Assembly: GCF_046600715.1 (NCBI RefSeq)
Contig: NZ_JBJMAV010000007.1
Location: 1 to 64,000, forward strand
From: Lysobacter_C viscosus
GTDB lineage: Bacteria > Pseudomonadota > Gammaproteobacteria > Xanthomonadales > Xanthomonadaceae
Direction: 5' to 3'
Length of the DNA: 64,000 bases
In this document: positions 17,161-26,466 of the stretch, piece after piece
Position numbering within the stretch: position 1 is the first letter of the stretch
How the letters are laid out: each line of letters opens with the position of its first letter
The notes under the pieces: generated by a model
Database searches by the model: none
Told to the model about the DNA's origin: nothing
What the model saw: the letters and a program-made list of their open reading frames with translations, nothing else
Made by a program: the position numbers and the translations under genes

Positions 17161-20100
17161 ATGACCAGCACCGCCGAACTCAGCTCGCCGTCTTCCGCCA
17201 GGTCCGGGCTTACCGGGGGCGTGATGGACCGCGACTACACCCTCGACCACAAGTACAGCCGCGAGTCCGGCCGCATCTACCTGTCGGGCGTGCAGGCGCT
17301 GGTGCGGCTGCCGCTGATGCAGCGCATGCGCGACGCAGCCGAGGGCCTGGACACCGCCGGCTTCATCTCCGGCTACCGAGGCAGCCCGCTGGGCGGGTTC
17401 GACCTGGAGCTGTGGCGCGCTCGCAAGCACCTGGACGGCGCGGGGGTGAAGTTCGTCCCCGGCCTCAACGAGGACCTCGGCGCGACGATGGTCTGGGGCA
17501 CCCAGCAGACCGGGCTGTTCCCGGGGGCCAGGCACGATGGCGTGTTCGGCATGTGGTACGGCAAGGGCCCGGGCGTGGACCGCTGCGGCGACGTGTTCAA
17601 GCACGCCAATGCTGCCGGCACCGCGCCCCGGGGCGGCGTGCTGGCATTGGCCGCCGACGACCACGCCTGCCGCAGCTCGACCCTGCCGCACGGCTCCGAG
17701 CACGAGTTCGTCTCGGCGATGATGCCGGTGCTCAACCCCGCGGGCGTGCAGGACATCCTCGACATGGGCCTGGTGGGCTGGGCGATGAGCCGCTTCACCG
17801 GTCGCTGGGTCGGCTTCAAGACCATCGCCGAGACGGTGGAGTCCTCGGCCTCGGTCGACGTCAACCCGCTGGCGCGCCGCATCGTGCTGCCGCAGGACTT
17901 CCAGATGCCGGCCGGCGGGCTCAACATCCGCTGGCCCGACCCGCCGCTGGACCAGGAGATGCGCCTGCACCAGTACGCGGTCAAGGCCGCGCAGGCATTC
18001 GCACGCGCCAACGGCATCGACCGCCTGGTGATCGACCCGGCCAACGCACGCCTGGGGATCATCACCACCGGCAAGAGCTACCTGGACGTGCTGCAGGCGC
18101 TGGAGTACCTGGGCCTGGACGAGCGCGCGTGCCTGGACCTGGGCATCCGGGTGTACAAGGTCGGCATGACCTGGCCGCTGGAGCCGGTCGGCCTGCAGCG
18201 CTTTGCGCGCGGGCTGGAGGACATCCTGGTGGTGGAGGAGAAGCACGCCTTCATCGAGAGCCAGATGAAGGAATCGATGTACAACTGGGTCGGCAGCGCG
18301 CGGCCGAGCATCGTCGGCAAGTACGACGAGCACGGCGAGTGGATCCTGCCGTCCACCGGTGAGCTGACCCCGGCGCGGATCGCCCGCGTCATCGCAGGAC
18401 GCATCGCCAAGTTCCACCGCTCCGAGCGCATCGACCAGGTGCTGGCGTGGATCGCGCAGAAGGAAGGCGAACTGGCGCTGCCGCGCGCGCAGTTCCCGCG
18501 CGTCCCCCACTACTGCTCCGGCTGCCCGCACAACACCTCCACGGTGGTGCCCGACGGCTCGCGCGCGCTGGCCGGCATCGGCTGCCACTACATGGTTACC
18601 TGGATGGACCGCTCCACCGACACCTTCACCCACATGGGCGGCGAAGGCGTGACCTGGGCCGGGCAGGCCGCATTCACCGACACCCCGCACGTGTTCCAGA
18701 ACCTTGGCGACGGCACCTACTTCCACTCCGGAAGCCTGGCCATCCGCCAGTCGGTCGCGGCCGGCGTCAACATCACCTACAAGATCCTCTACAACGACGC
18801 CGTCGCCATGACCGGCGGCCAGCCGGTGGACGGCACGCTGAGCGTGCCGCAGATCGCCCACCAGGTGCGCAGCGAAGGCGTGGACACGATCGTGCTGCTG
18901 TCCGACGACATCGCCAAGTGGAATAAACGCGAGATCTTCCCGTCGGGCGTGGAGTTCTTCGACCGCAAGGAACTCGACGAGGTGCAGAAGCGCCTGCGCG
19001 AGGTGAAGGGCACCAGCGTGCTGATCTTCGACCAGACCTGCGCGACCGAAAAGCGCCGCCGTCGCAAGCGCGGCAAGATGGTCGACCCGCAGAAGCGCGT
19101 GGTCGTGAACTCGCTGGTGTGCGAGGGCTGCGGCGACTGCGGCAGGAAATCGTTCTGCGTGTCGGTGCTGCCCAAGGAAACCGAGTTCGGCCGCAAGCGC
19201 GACATCGACCAGTCCAACTGCAACAAGGACTATTCGTGCGTGACGGGTTTCTGCCCGAGCTTCGTCACCGTCGAAGGCGGCCGCCTGCGCAAGCAGAAAG
19301 GCAGCGGCGCCGCCGACCGGCTGGGCAGCCTGCCGATGCCGGTCCTGCCGTCGCTGGACCGCCCCTGGAACATCCTGATCACCGGCGTGGGCGGCACCGG
19401 CGTGGTCACCATCGGCGCGCTGTTGGGCATGGCCGGGCACCTGGAAGGCCGCGGTTCCAGCGTGCTCGACCAGACCGGCCTGGCGCAGAAGGGCGGCGCG
19501 GTCACCACCCACATCCGCATCGCGAAAACGCCGGCCGACATCCACGCGGTACGCATCGCCGCCGGCGAGGCCGACCTGGTGCTGGGCTGCGACATGGTGG
19601 TGGTCAACGACTACTGGGCGCTGTCGAAGGTGCGTGCGGGGCGTTCCCACGTCGTGCTCAACAGCTACGAGGCGATGCCGGGCACGTTCACCACGCGCCC
19701 GGACATGGAGTTCCCCGCGACCGACATCATCGACGCGGTGCGCAAGGCGCTGGGCGAGAGCGCGAAGGACGGCCTGCACGTGGTCGACGCCACCCAGCTG
19801 GCCACCGCGCTGATGGGCGATGCGATCGCCACCAACCTGTTCATCCTGGGCTACGCGTGGCAGCAGGGACTGGTGCCGCTGTCGCTGGACGCGATCATGC
19901 GCGCGGTCGAGCTCAACGGCGCCGCGGTCGAGATGAACAGGACCGCGTTCGCCTGGGGCCGCCTGGCGGTGGTCGACATGCCGGCGGTCATGCAGTCCGC
20001 CGGCCTGGTGCGCAACGCGCAGACCGTCGCCGAGGCCACGCCGCACGCCCTGCCGATGCTGCCGGCCGGCGAATGGGAAGGCCACGAGTGGGGTGCCAAC

Positions 20101-20862
20101 GCGGCACCCGCGCCGCTGCGCAACGAGGACGAACTGCGCCACGTACCTGCGCACGCGGCCGGCGACAACGTCGCGTTCCTGCCGCTGGACGACGCGCGGC
20201 TGTCGCGTTCGCTCGATGAACTCATCGCGCGCCGGGTCACCTTCCTGACCGACTACCAGGACGCGAAGTACGCCAAGCGTTACGCCGACTTCGTCGCACG
20301 CGTGCGCCAGGCCGAGGCCGAGCGCGCGCCGGGCAGCACCGACCTCACCGAGGCGGTGGCGCGCTACGCGTTCAAGCTGATGGCCTACAAGGACGAGTAC
20401 GAGGTCGCGCGCCTGTACACCAGCGGCGAGTTCCAGCGCCGCATCGCGCAGCAGTTCGAGGGCGACTACACGCTGAAATTCCACCTCGCCCCGCCGATCA
20501 TGGCGAAGAAGGACGACCAGGGCCGGCTGGTCAAGCGCGAATTCGGACCGTGGATGCTGAAGGCCTTCGGCGTGCTGGCCAGGTTCAAGGGCCTGCGCGG
20601 CACCGCACTCGACATCTTCGGCCGAACCGAAGAGCGCCGCATGGAGCGCCGCCTGATCGAGGAGTACTTCGCCACCGTCGACGGCCTGCTGGGCACGTTG
20701 GACCGCGGCAACGTGGGCCTCGCCGCGGAGATCGCCTCGATCCCAGAGCACATCCGCGGCTACGGCCACGTCAAGGAAGAGCACCTGCACAAGGCCAAGG
20801 CGCGCGAGGCGGAACTGCTGCCGCAGTGGAACAATCCGCTGCGGGTGGTGCAGGTGGCCTGA
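17161..20862 (+). CDS. Fused indolepyruvate:ferredoxin oxidoreductase
   Basis: 1233 residues joining the alpha and gamma modules of an aryl-pyruvate ferredoxin oxidoreductase, which decarboxylates branched or aromatic 2-oxoacids to acyl-CoA with thiamine diphosphate. In order: N-terminal pyrimidine-binding module (GYRGSPLGGFD), TPP/PP module (GEGVTWAGQAAF; NDAVAMTGGQPVDG), a cysteine cluster for Fe-S binding (CEGCGDCGRKSFC ... CNKDYSCVTGFC), then the gamma module (GVGGTGVVTIGALLGMAGHLEG, LAQKGGAVTTHIRI). The ATG at 17161 follows GGAG; the frame is open further upstream without similarity. A terminator follows 28 bp after the stop. This fused, single-gene form is common in aerobic proteobacteria. 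Confidence 0.92.
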   Translation: MTSTAELSSPSSARSGLTGGVMDRDYTLDHKYSRESGRIYLSGVQALVRLPLMQRMRDAAEGLDTAGFISGYRGSPLGGFDLELWRARKHLDGAGVKFVPGLNEDLGATMVWGTQQTGLFPGARHDGVFGMWYGKGPGVDRCGDVFKHANAAGTAPRGGVLALAADDHACRSSTLPHGSEHEFVSAMMPVLNPAGVQDILDMGLVGWAMSRFTGRWVGFKTIAETVESSASVDVNPLARRIVLPQDFQMPAGGLNIRWPDPPLDQEMRLHQYAVKAAQAFARANGIDRLVIDPANARLGIITTGKSYLDVLQALEYLGLDERACLDLGIRVYKVGMTWPLEPVGLQRFARGLEDILVVEEKHAFIESQMKESMYNWVGSARPSIVGKYDEHGEWILPSTGELTPARIARVIAGRIAKFHRSERIDQVLAWIAQKEGELALPRAQFPRVPHYCSGCPHNTSTVVPDGSRALAGIGCHYMVTWMDRSTDTFTHMGGEGVTWAGQAAFTDTPHVFQNLGDGTYFHSGSLAIRQSVAAGVNITYKILYNDAVAMTGGQPVDGTLSVPQIAHQVRSEGVDTIVLLSDDIAKWNKREIFPSGVEFFDRKELDEVQKRLREVKGTSVLIFDQTCATEKRRRRKRGKMVDPQKRVVVNSLVCEGCGDCGRKSFCVSVLPKETEFGRKRDIDQSNCNKDYSCVTGFCPSFVTVEGGRLRKQKGSGAADRLGSLPMPVLPSLDRPWNILITGVGGTGVVTIGALLGMAGHLEGRGSSVLDQTGLAQKGGAVTTHIRIAKTPADIHAVRIAAGEADLVLGCDMVVVNDYWALSKVRAGRSHVVLNSYEAMPGTFTTRPDMEFPATDIIDAVRKALGESAKDGLHVVDATQLATALMGDAIATNLFILGYAWQQGLVPLSLDAIMRAVELNGAAVEMNRTAFAWGRLAVVDMPAVMQSAGLVRNAQTVAEATPHALPMLPAGEWEGHEWGANAAPAPLRNEDELRHVPAHAAGDNVAFLPLDDARLSRSLDELIARRVTFLTDYQDAKYAKRYADFVARVRQAEAERAPGSTDLTEAVARYAFKLMAYKDEYEVARLYTSGEFQRRIAQQFEGDYTLKFHLAPPIMAKKDDQGRLVKREFGPWMLKAFGVLARFKGLRGTALDIFGRTEERRMERRLIEEYFATVDGLLGTLDRGNVGLAAEIASIPEHIRGYGHVKEEHLHKAKAREAELLPQWNNPLRVVQVA

Positions 20863-20890
20863 CGGTCGCCGGCATCGCCGCCCACGAAAA

Positions 20891-20916
20891 AGCCCCGCAC
20901 CTGCGGGGCTTTTTTT
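20891..20916 (+). terminator. Rho-independent terminator after the indolepyruvate oxidoreductase gene
   Basis: Stem AGCCCCGC / GCGGGGCT (20891-20898, 20903-20910), ACCT loop, flanked by an A run before and T run after. Confidence 0.93.
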
Positions 20917-20960
20917 GGTTTGTCTGACGAAGATTCCCGTTCGTTTCGAACAGGGCTTCG

Positions 20961-21121
20961 GCAGGAGCGGCTTCAGCCGCGATCTCAACGCCCACGGTCC
21001 AGGAGCTGCGCGGTCGCCACCCACGCTCAAGGCGTCCGAGCTGCTGGGATCCGGTAGGAGCGACGTGAGTCGCGATCGCAGTTTCCCGGAGCTGCGTGGT
21101 CGCGACTCACGTCGCTCCTAC
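20961..21121. repeat. REP-type palindromes: one GCTTCAGCC copy plus an inverted CGACGTGAG pair
   Basis: 20961-20983 carries GCAGGAGCGGCTTCAGCCGC. 21054-21076 carries GGAGCGACGTGAGTCGC, and its inverted copy ends at 21121. The pair forms a long hairpin with a ~23-base spacer. This is one of seven such clusters in the window and fills the gap between the oxidoreductase terminator and the gly-zipper gene. Confidence 0.88.
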
Positions 21122-21227
21122 AAAGGGGCCGTGCGAGAAAGGAGCCTCGCGACGACCCGACGGATTGGGAAGCGTCGCACGGCAATCCTGCGCAACGCGG
21201 GAAGCCGTTCCTGGCGTGACACGCAAA

Positions 21228-21253
21228 CGCCGGACGGAAAGATCCGCCCGGCG
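21228..21253 (-). terminator. Probable terminator of the gly-zipper gene
   Basis: Read on the minus strand: CGCCGG-G-CGGA / TCCG-T-CCGGCG with one mismatch and a 4-base loop, followed by TTTGCGT. It lies 51 bases after the stop codon at 21305. The U tract is short, so confidence is moderate. Confidence 0.45.
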
Positions 21254-21304
21254 TCCGGGGTACTCACGTGTCCGGATCCAATGATTCCGGATCCACCTGT
21301 TCGA

Positions 21305-22138
21305 TCAACGCACCCGGAACAGGCCACTGCCGGCGGGCGCGTTCTCGTTGTAGTCCGGCACCTGGTCGTACGGCGAGTTCGATGCCTCGATGTAGGGCGA
21401 GGTGAACGCCTCGCGTACACCGGCCCGTGCCCGCTCCCAATCCAGGCGGGAACCACCGCTGTGGCGCTGCCAGTCCTGCGACAGCTCGTTCTCCAGCGAG
21501 TCGTCCCAATCGCGTTCGCCGTAGCGGGTCTTGGCCAGCACGCCGTAGCGGTAGGCCGGACGGTAGTCGTCGAAGGTCTCGTCGTTGGCGGTGTAATCGG
21601 CCTGCTGGAAACGCTCCTGGAAGTGCTGGTCAGCGGCGGCGTACGTGTTGTGGGTCAACTCGGCACGCCCCCAGGAATCGCGCACGGCCGGCTTGGCCTG
21701 ATCCCAGTCGAGGCGGGACTGGCCACGGGCCTGCTCCCACTTGTTGCGCAGCTCGCTCTCGGACTGCTCGAAGCCACGGCTGCCGTACTGCTCGCGGGCC
21801 TGCAGGCCGAACCCGTAGGCCGCCGAGTAGTCACGGTCGTAATCGAACTTGCTGGTGTCGGTGTAGGGGCGCTCGGCATGCGCCTGGCGCCAGTACTCGA
21901 CCTCGCCGGTCGGGTCGACGCGCTCGGCCACGCTCTTGCCCGCGGCGGCACCGGCGATCACGCCGACGCCGGCACCGACCAGGGTGCCGATCGGTCCGAA
22001 CACGGTACCGGCCAGCGCACCGGCCGCGGCGCCACCGGCTGCACTCCCGACGCCGACGCCGACCGGGTGCGAGCCGGCCTCACCGGTGATGGGGTCGCGA
22101 TTGAGGTCGCGCTGCGAAGTGTCTTTGTTCTGGTTCAT
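21305..22138 (-). CDS. Gly-zipper protein with two internal repeats
   Basis: 277 residues. Residues ~25-70 form a glycine-zipper hydrophobic segment (VGVGVGSAAGGAAAGALAG, then GPIGTLVGAGVGVIAGAAAGK), typical of proteins that span or associate with membranes as oligomers. The rest is acidic and aromatic and contains two related ~55-residue units, each with a YGFGLQAREQYG/YGVLAKTRYGERD-like start and an RLDWDQAKPAVRDSW or RLDWERARAGVREAF end. No signal peptide is present. AGGAG lies 7 bases before the ATG. Function unknown; this architecture is common in stress-induced proteins of soil proteobacteria. Confidence 0.82.
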   Translation of the reverse strand: MNQNKDTSQRDLNRDPITGEAGSHPVGVGVGSAAGGAAAGALAGTVFGPIGTLVGAGVGVIAGAAAGKSVAERVDPTGEVEYWRQAHAERPYTDTSKFDYDRDYSAAYGFGLQAREQYGSRGFEQSESELRNKWEQARGQSRLDWDQAKPAVRDSWGRAELTHNTYAAADQHFQERFQQADYTANDETFDDYRPAYRYGVLAKTRYGERDWDDSLENELSQDWQRHSGGSRLDWERARAGVREAFTSPYIEASNSPYDQVPDYNENAPAGSGLFRVR

Positions 22139-22344
22139 CTCGTGCTCCTGCTGGACGCCGGATCACCGGCCGGGGGAGCGTCCACCATCGCGCATCGGCG
22201 GTTAACCGGCCGTCGCCATGGGGTGATCGGACCATGAGGGCGGACGCCCGCGCTTGAACGGTTCAGGCGTGTGACCGTCGCGGCGGGATATCGCGGGCCG
22301 TGCCTATCGGCCAGGATTTCCCGCCCCCGATGCAGCCGGATGGC

Positions 22345-22965
22345 TTACCGGGTCCGGCGCCACACGATGCAGCGGTTGTTGGCCGGCATTGCCGCGTCCT
22401 CCAGCAGCGCCAGCCCGATCCCGCGGGCCAGCGCGTCCACGGCCTCGAAATCGCGGATGGCCGAGCGCGGATCGCGCGCCTTTAACCAGTCATCGAACCG
22501 GCGGTTGCTTTCGCTGCTGTAGGCGCCGCCACGGTTGAACGGCCCGTACACCGCCAGTACCGCGTCATCCGCCAGCGCGTGGTCCAGCCCGGCGAACATC
22601 GCCACCACCTCCGGCCAGCCCATGATGTGCAGCGTGTTGGCGCTGAATGCGGCGTCGAAGCGGGCGCCGGGCGCCGCCGACGGTCGCGGCCAGGGCCCGG
22701 TGGCGACATCAAGCTCTGTGGCCGGGGACGTGTTTGGCAGGCCGGCATGGGTTAGCCAGGCGCGGATGCCGGGCAGGTGCTCGACCCGGTCGCTGCAGTG
22801 CCAGTGCAACCCGGGCATCGCCGCGGCGAAGTGCACGGCGTGCTGCCCGGTTCCACTGCCGACCTCGAGCACGTGGCGCCGGTCGCCGAAGTGGCGCTGC
22901 AGGACGGCGAGGATGGCGTCGCGGTTGCGTTCGCAGGACGGCGCGTTGGGCAGGGCGTCGGGCAT
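22345..22965 (-). CDS. DUF938 family SAM-dependent methyltransferase
   Basis: 206 residues with a Rossmann methyltransferase fold: VLEVGSGTGQHAVHFA (motif I, SAM-binding) and LHIMGWPEVVAMFAG. PFNRGGAYSSESNRRFDDWLKARDP is the characteristic DUF938 segment. The family is widespread in proteobacteria and eukaryotes but its substrate is unknown. It is not obviously part of an operon: the upstream neighbour is divergent and 205 bp away. Confidence 0.87.
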   Translation of the reverse strand: MPDALPNAPSCERNRDAILAVLQRHFGDRRHVLEVGSGTGQHAVHFAAAMPGLHWHCSDRVEHLPGIRAWLTHAGLPNTSPATELDVATGPWPRPSAAPGARFDAAFSANTLHIMGWPEVVAMFAGLDHALADDAVLAVYGPFNRGGAYSSESNRRFDDWLKARDPRSAIRDFEAVDALARGIGLALLEDAAMPANNRCIVWRRTR

Positions 22966-23170
22966 GGGCGGTTCACGCTCGCGGCTGGCGGGTGCCCCTT
23001 CGCTGCGGGTGCAGGTGCAGGGAAGGTTGGCGGGGCTTCCAGCCTACAGGGCGGCCAAGGCGTGCCACCCACGCCGCGACCCCGGCGGCGATGGCTCCGA
23101 CGGTGCCGGCGGGTGAAATCGGCGCACGGTCGGCGGGATACTGGCGCCCCTCCCCACGGCGGCTGCACCG

Positions 23171-23671
23171 GTGCGCACCCTCGAGTTCACCCCCTCGCTC
23201 GTCCTGCAGATTGGCGCCGCGCAGTGGCCGCCACCGGACGCGCCGGTCACGGTCGGGGGCATCACCCTGCACCCCAAGGCCGAGCTGCACGTCACCCTGG
23301 TCGGCTCCGCGCTGGGTGGGGAACTGCTGCGCACGGTCGCGCGCCCCCTCCTGCTCGACACCGTGTCGCGCGCCCTCGCCGCGCACGACGCCACGCCGCG
23401 GCGAACCGGCGTTCTGCTGCTGCTGCGCAAACCGTTCAACGAGGGCGGACGCGGCGGCGTCGCGCACTCGGTGATCGAGAAGGTGTCCCTTGAGGCGATG
23501 GCGCCCCTGCACGCCGCGCTGGGCCACCTGCTGGGGCGGCGGCTGCCGGTGCCGCCGCCGCACGTGACCCTCTACACCGCGGGGCTGGACAGCGGCATCG
23601 GGGTGTCCAGCCCGCAGCGGCTGCGGGCACTGTCGGTGCGGGCCATCGACCCCGCCGAACTGGCGCGCTGA
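23171..23671 (+). CDS. Putative 2H phosphoesterase-like protein
   Basis: 166 residues, not recognised as a named family. It contains two H-x-T-x motifs, HVTL (His40) and HVTLYT (His131), 91 residues apart. That is the signature of the 2H phosphoesterase/2'-5' RNA ligase superfamily, whose two histidines act on cyclic or oligonucleotide phosphates. GTG start at 23171. The next gene, mrfA, starts 73 bp downstream on the same strand, so the two may share a transcript; a nucleic-acid role would fit. The assignment is from motif spacing only. Confidence 0.6.
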   Translation: MRTLEFTPSLVLQIGAAQWPPPDAPVTVGGITLHPKAELHVTLVGSALGGELLRTVARPLLLDTVSRALAAHDATPRRTGVLLLLRKPFNEGGRGGVAHSVIEKVSLEAMAPLHAALGHLLGRRLPVPPPHVTLYTAGLDSGIGVSSPQRLRALSVRAIDPAELAR

Positions 23672-23744
23672 CGCGGCCAGTCTCACCCGGTGCGACGCCG
23701 CTGGTGCCCACTGCCCGCCTTTGGCGGGACGGGTGGAGACGGGC

Positions 23745-26225
23745 ATGGGACGGGCACTGGCGAGGCGGGTCGACGACGAACAGCAGGCCCTGGCACTGCC
23801 GGGCGATGGCCGTCGCGCGGGTGACGGCGGCGCGTTGACGCAGGCGCTGGAGCGCCGCTACGCCGACCGCATTACCGGCAGCTTCACCCTCCCCGGCCGC
23901 GAGGGCCGCTACGCGCCGATCCCGGATGACGTCCCGGACGCACTGGCATCTGCACTGCGCGCACGCGGCATCGACCGGCTCTACGCGCACCAGGCCGAGG
24001 CGTGGGACGCGACTCAACGCGGCGAGCACGTCGCCATCGTCACCCCCACCGCCTCGGGCAAGTCGCTGTGCTACACGCTGCCCGTCGCCGCCTCGGTAAT
24101 GAATGCGCGCAGCACGGGCGGCGCGGCCAAGGCCCTCTACCTGTTCCCGACCAAGGCACTGGCGCAGGACCAGGTCGCCGAGCTGCTCGAGCTCAACCGC
24201 GCCGGCGACCTGGGGCTGAAGGCGTTCACCTTCGATGGCGACACGCCGGGTGATGCGCGACAGGCGATCCGGTTGCACGGCGACATCGTGGTGTCCAACC
24301 CGGACATGCTCCACCAGGCGATCCTGCCCCACCACACCAAGTGGGCGCAGTTCTTCGAGAACCTGCGCTTCGTGGTGATCGACGAGGTGCACACCTACCG
24401 CGGCGTGTTCGGCAGCCACGTCGCCAACGTGCTGCGCCGGCTCAAGCGGATCTGCGCGTTCTACGGCGTGCGCCCGCAGTTCATCCTGTGCTCGGCCACC
24501 ATCGGCAACCCGGCCGAGCACGCGCGCGCGCTGATCGAGGACCGCGTGCACGCGATCACCGAGTCCGGCGCGCCGACCGGCGACAAGCACGTGCTGCTGT
24601 GGAACCCGCCGGTGGTGAATCCCGACCTGGGCCTGCGCGCCTCGGCGCGCTCGCAGAGCAACCGCATCGCCCGCATCGCGATCAAGTCCGGGCTCAAGAC
24701 ACTGGTGTTCGCCCAGACGCGGCTGATGGTCGAGGTGCTGACCAAGTACCTCAAGGACATCTTCGACAACGACCCGCGAAAGCCACCGCGGATCCGCGCC
24801 TACCGCGGCGGCTACCTGCCGACCGAACGCCGCGAGGTCGAACGCTCGATGCGCGCCGGCAACGTCGACGGCATCGTCAGCACCTCGGCGCTGGAGCTGG
24901 GCGTGGACATCGGCGCGCTGGACGTCGTCGTGCTCAACGGCTACCCGGGCACGGTGGCGGCGACCTGGCAGCGCTTCGGCCGCGCCGGGCGCCGGCAGCA
25001 GCCCAGCCTGGGGGTGATGGTGGCCAGCAGCCAGCCGCTGGACCAGTACGTCGTGCGCCACCCGGACTTCTTCGCCGACGCCTCGCCCGAGCACGCGCGC
25101 ATCGCCCCGGACCAGCCGCTGGTGCTGTTCGACCACATCCGCTGCGCCGCCTTCGAGCTGGCGTTCACCGACCGCGAGATGTTCGGCCCGATCGACCCGT
25201 CGGTCTACCTGGAGGCGTTGGCCGAGACCGAGGTGGTGCATCGCGAGGGCGAGCGCTGGGAGTGGATCGCCGACAGCTATCCGGCCAACGCGGTGTCGCT
25301 GCGTTCGGTGGCCGACGGCAACTTCGTGGTCGTGGACCGCAGCGACGGCCGGCAGACGATCATCGCCGAGGTCGACTACTCCGCCGCCGCGCTCACCCTG
25401 TACGAAGGCGCGATCCACATGGTGCAGTCCACGCCCTACCAGGTGGAGCGGCTGGACTGGGAAGGGCGCAAGGCCTTCGTGACGCGGACTTTCGTTGACT
25501 ACTACACCGACTCGATCGACTACACGAAGCTCAAGGTGCTGGAGCGCTTCGACGGGTGCGCCGCCGGCCAGGGCGATGCCCAGCACGGCGAGGTGCACGT
25601 GGTGCGCCGCGTGGCCGGCTACAAGAAGATCCGCTACTACACCCACGAGAACATCGGCTACGGCCCGGTCAACCTGCCCGACCAGGAGCTGCACACCACC
25701 GCCGCCTGGTGGCAGCTGCCGCAGCCGGTGCTGCTGTCGTGGTTCGCCTCGCGCCAGGACGCGCTGGACGGGTTCCTCGGCGCGGCGCACGCGCTGCACG
25801 TGGTCGCCACCGTTGCGGTGATGGCCGACGCGCGCGACCTGCAGAAGGCGGTCGGCAACGGCGACGGGGCATGGTTCGCCACTGCCGATGCGAAGGGCCG
25901 CGGCCAGCTGCGCGGCGTCGAGGGCGGCAATGCGCTCGTGCCCGGGGCGGCCGGCGAGGACCCGCTGGAGGCATCTCGCCAGTTCATCCCGACGGTCTAC
26001 CTGTACGACAACTTCCCCGGTGGCGTCGGCCTGAGCGAGCCGCTGTGGACCCGCCAGGAGGAACTGGTGCGGCGTGCTGCCGAGCTGGTGGAGCGCTGCG
26101 ACTGCCGCGCCGGCTGTCCCGCCTGCGTCGGTCCCGTGCTGGCCGTCGACGAGGGGCGCGAAGAGGCGACGCCCAAGTCGCTGGCGTTGCGCGTGCTGGG
26201 GTTGCTGGTGGATGCGGCGGCATGA
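23745..26225 (+). CDS. mrfA: MrfA-type DEAD/DEAH-box DNA helicase
   Basis: 826 residues. Helicase motifs in order: TPTASGKS (I), FPTKALAQDQ (Ia), VVIDEVHTYRG (II, DEVH), CSATIGN (III), QRFGRAGRRQQPS (VI). A C-terminal DUF1998 domain carries the Cys motif CDCRAGCPAC near residue 790. This is the domain order of Bacillus MrfA (YprA), which with the MrfB exonuclease excises mitomycin-type crosslinks and adducts. ATG 23745 follows GGAG; upstream in-frame TTG at 23721 is possible. The mrfB homologue is the next gene on the strand, 241 bp later, with palindromic repeats between. Confidence 0.88.
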   Translation: MGRALARRVDDEQQALALPGDGRRAGDGGALTQALERRYADRITGSFTLPGREGRYAPIPDDVPDALASALRARGIDRLYAHQAEAWDATQRGEHVAIVTPTASGKSLCYTLPVAASVMNARSTGGAAKALYLFPTKALAQDQVAELLELNRAGDLGLKAFTFDGDTPGDARQAIRLHGDIVVSNPDMLHQAILPHHTKWAQFFENLRFVVIDEVHTYRGVFGSHVANVLRRLKRICAFYGVRPQFILCSATIGNPAEHARALIEDRVHAITESGAPTGDKHVLLWNPPVVNPDLGLRASARSQSNRIARIAIKSGLKTLVFAQTRLMVEVLTKYLKDIFDNDPRKPPRIRAYRGGYLPTERREVERSMRAGNVDGIVSTSALELGVDIGALDVVVLNGYPGTVAATWQRFGRAGRRQQPSLGVMVASSQPLDQYVVRHPDFFADASPEHARIAPDQPLVLFDHIRCAAFELAFTDREMFGPIDPSVYLEALAETEVVHREGERWEWIADSYPANAVSLRSVADGNFVVVDRSDGRQTIIAEVDYSAAALTLYEGAIHMVQSTPYQVERLDWEGRKAFVTRTFVDYYTDSIDYTKLKVLERFDGCAAGQGDAQHGEVHVVRRVAGYKKIRYYTHENIGYGPVNLPDQELHTTAAWWQLPQPVLLSWFASRQDALDGFLGAAHALHVVATVAVMADARDLQKAVGNGDGAWFATADAKGRGQLRGVEGGNALVPGAAGEDPLEASRQFIPTVYLYDNFPGGVGLSEPLWTRQEELVRRAAELVERCDCRAGCPACVGPVLAVDEGREEATPKSLALRVLGLLVDAAA

Positions 26226-26246
26226 GTTGGCACCACGCCGCCGTAT

Positions 26247-26439
26247 GTAGGAGCGGCTTCAGCCGCGATCGACTGCATGGCCGCCCGCCCGGATTCCGTT
26301 CGCGGCTGAAGCCGCTCCTACAAAGGAGTGCGTTCGGACGATACCGCCGCGTTGGGCCGCGCCCTTGCAGGGGCGACGTGGGTTGCGATCCGCGCGCGGT
26401 TTCGGCGGGTTCGCGGATCGCGACTCACGTCGCTCCTAC
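26247..26439. repeat. Two REP doublets between mrfA and mrfB
   Basis: 26247-26321 is an inverted pair of GGAGCGGCTTCAGCCGC units; 26368-26439 is an inverted pair of the GGAGCGACGT type, the first unit degenerate (GGGGCGACGTGGGTTGC). They fill the gap between the two repair genes. Large hairpins in the transcript could dampen readthrough or protect the upstream mRNA. Confidence 0.88.
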
Positions 26440-26466
26440 AGGGACGGCTCTGTCCAGGGGCCACAC

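Noticed and set aside
17029..21030. A 1333-codon open frame on the minus strand opposite the indolepyruvate oxidoreductase gene
   Set aside because: It is exactly antisense to a strongly conserved gene, its product has no coherent domain, and high-GC codon structure creates such long antisense frames. The plus-strand motifs decide the issue.
26247..26439. Interpreting the repeated palindromes as a CRISPR array
   Set aside because: Units are inverted pairs with variable spacing, not direct repeats with regular spacers, and no cas genes are present.
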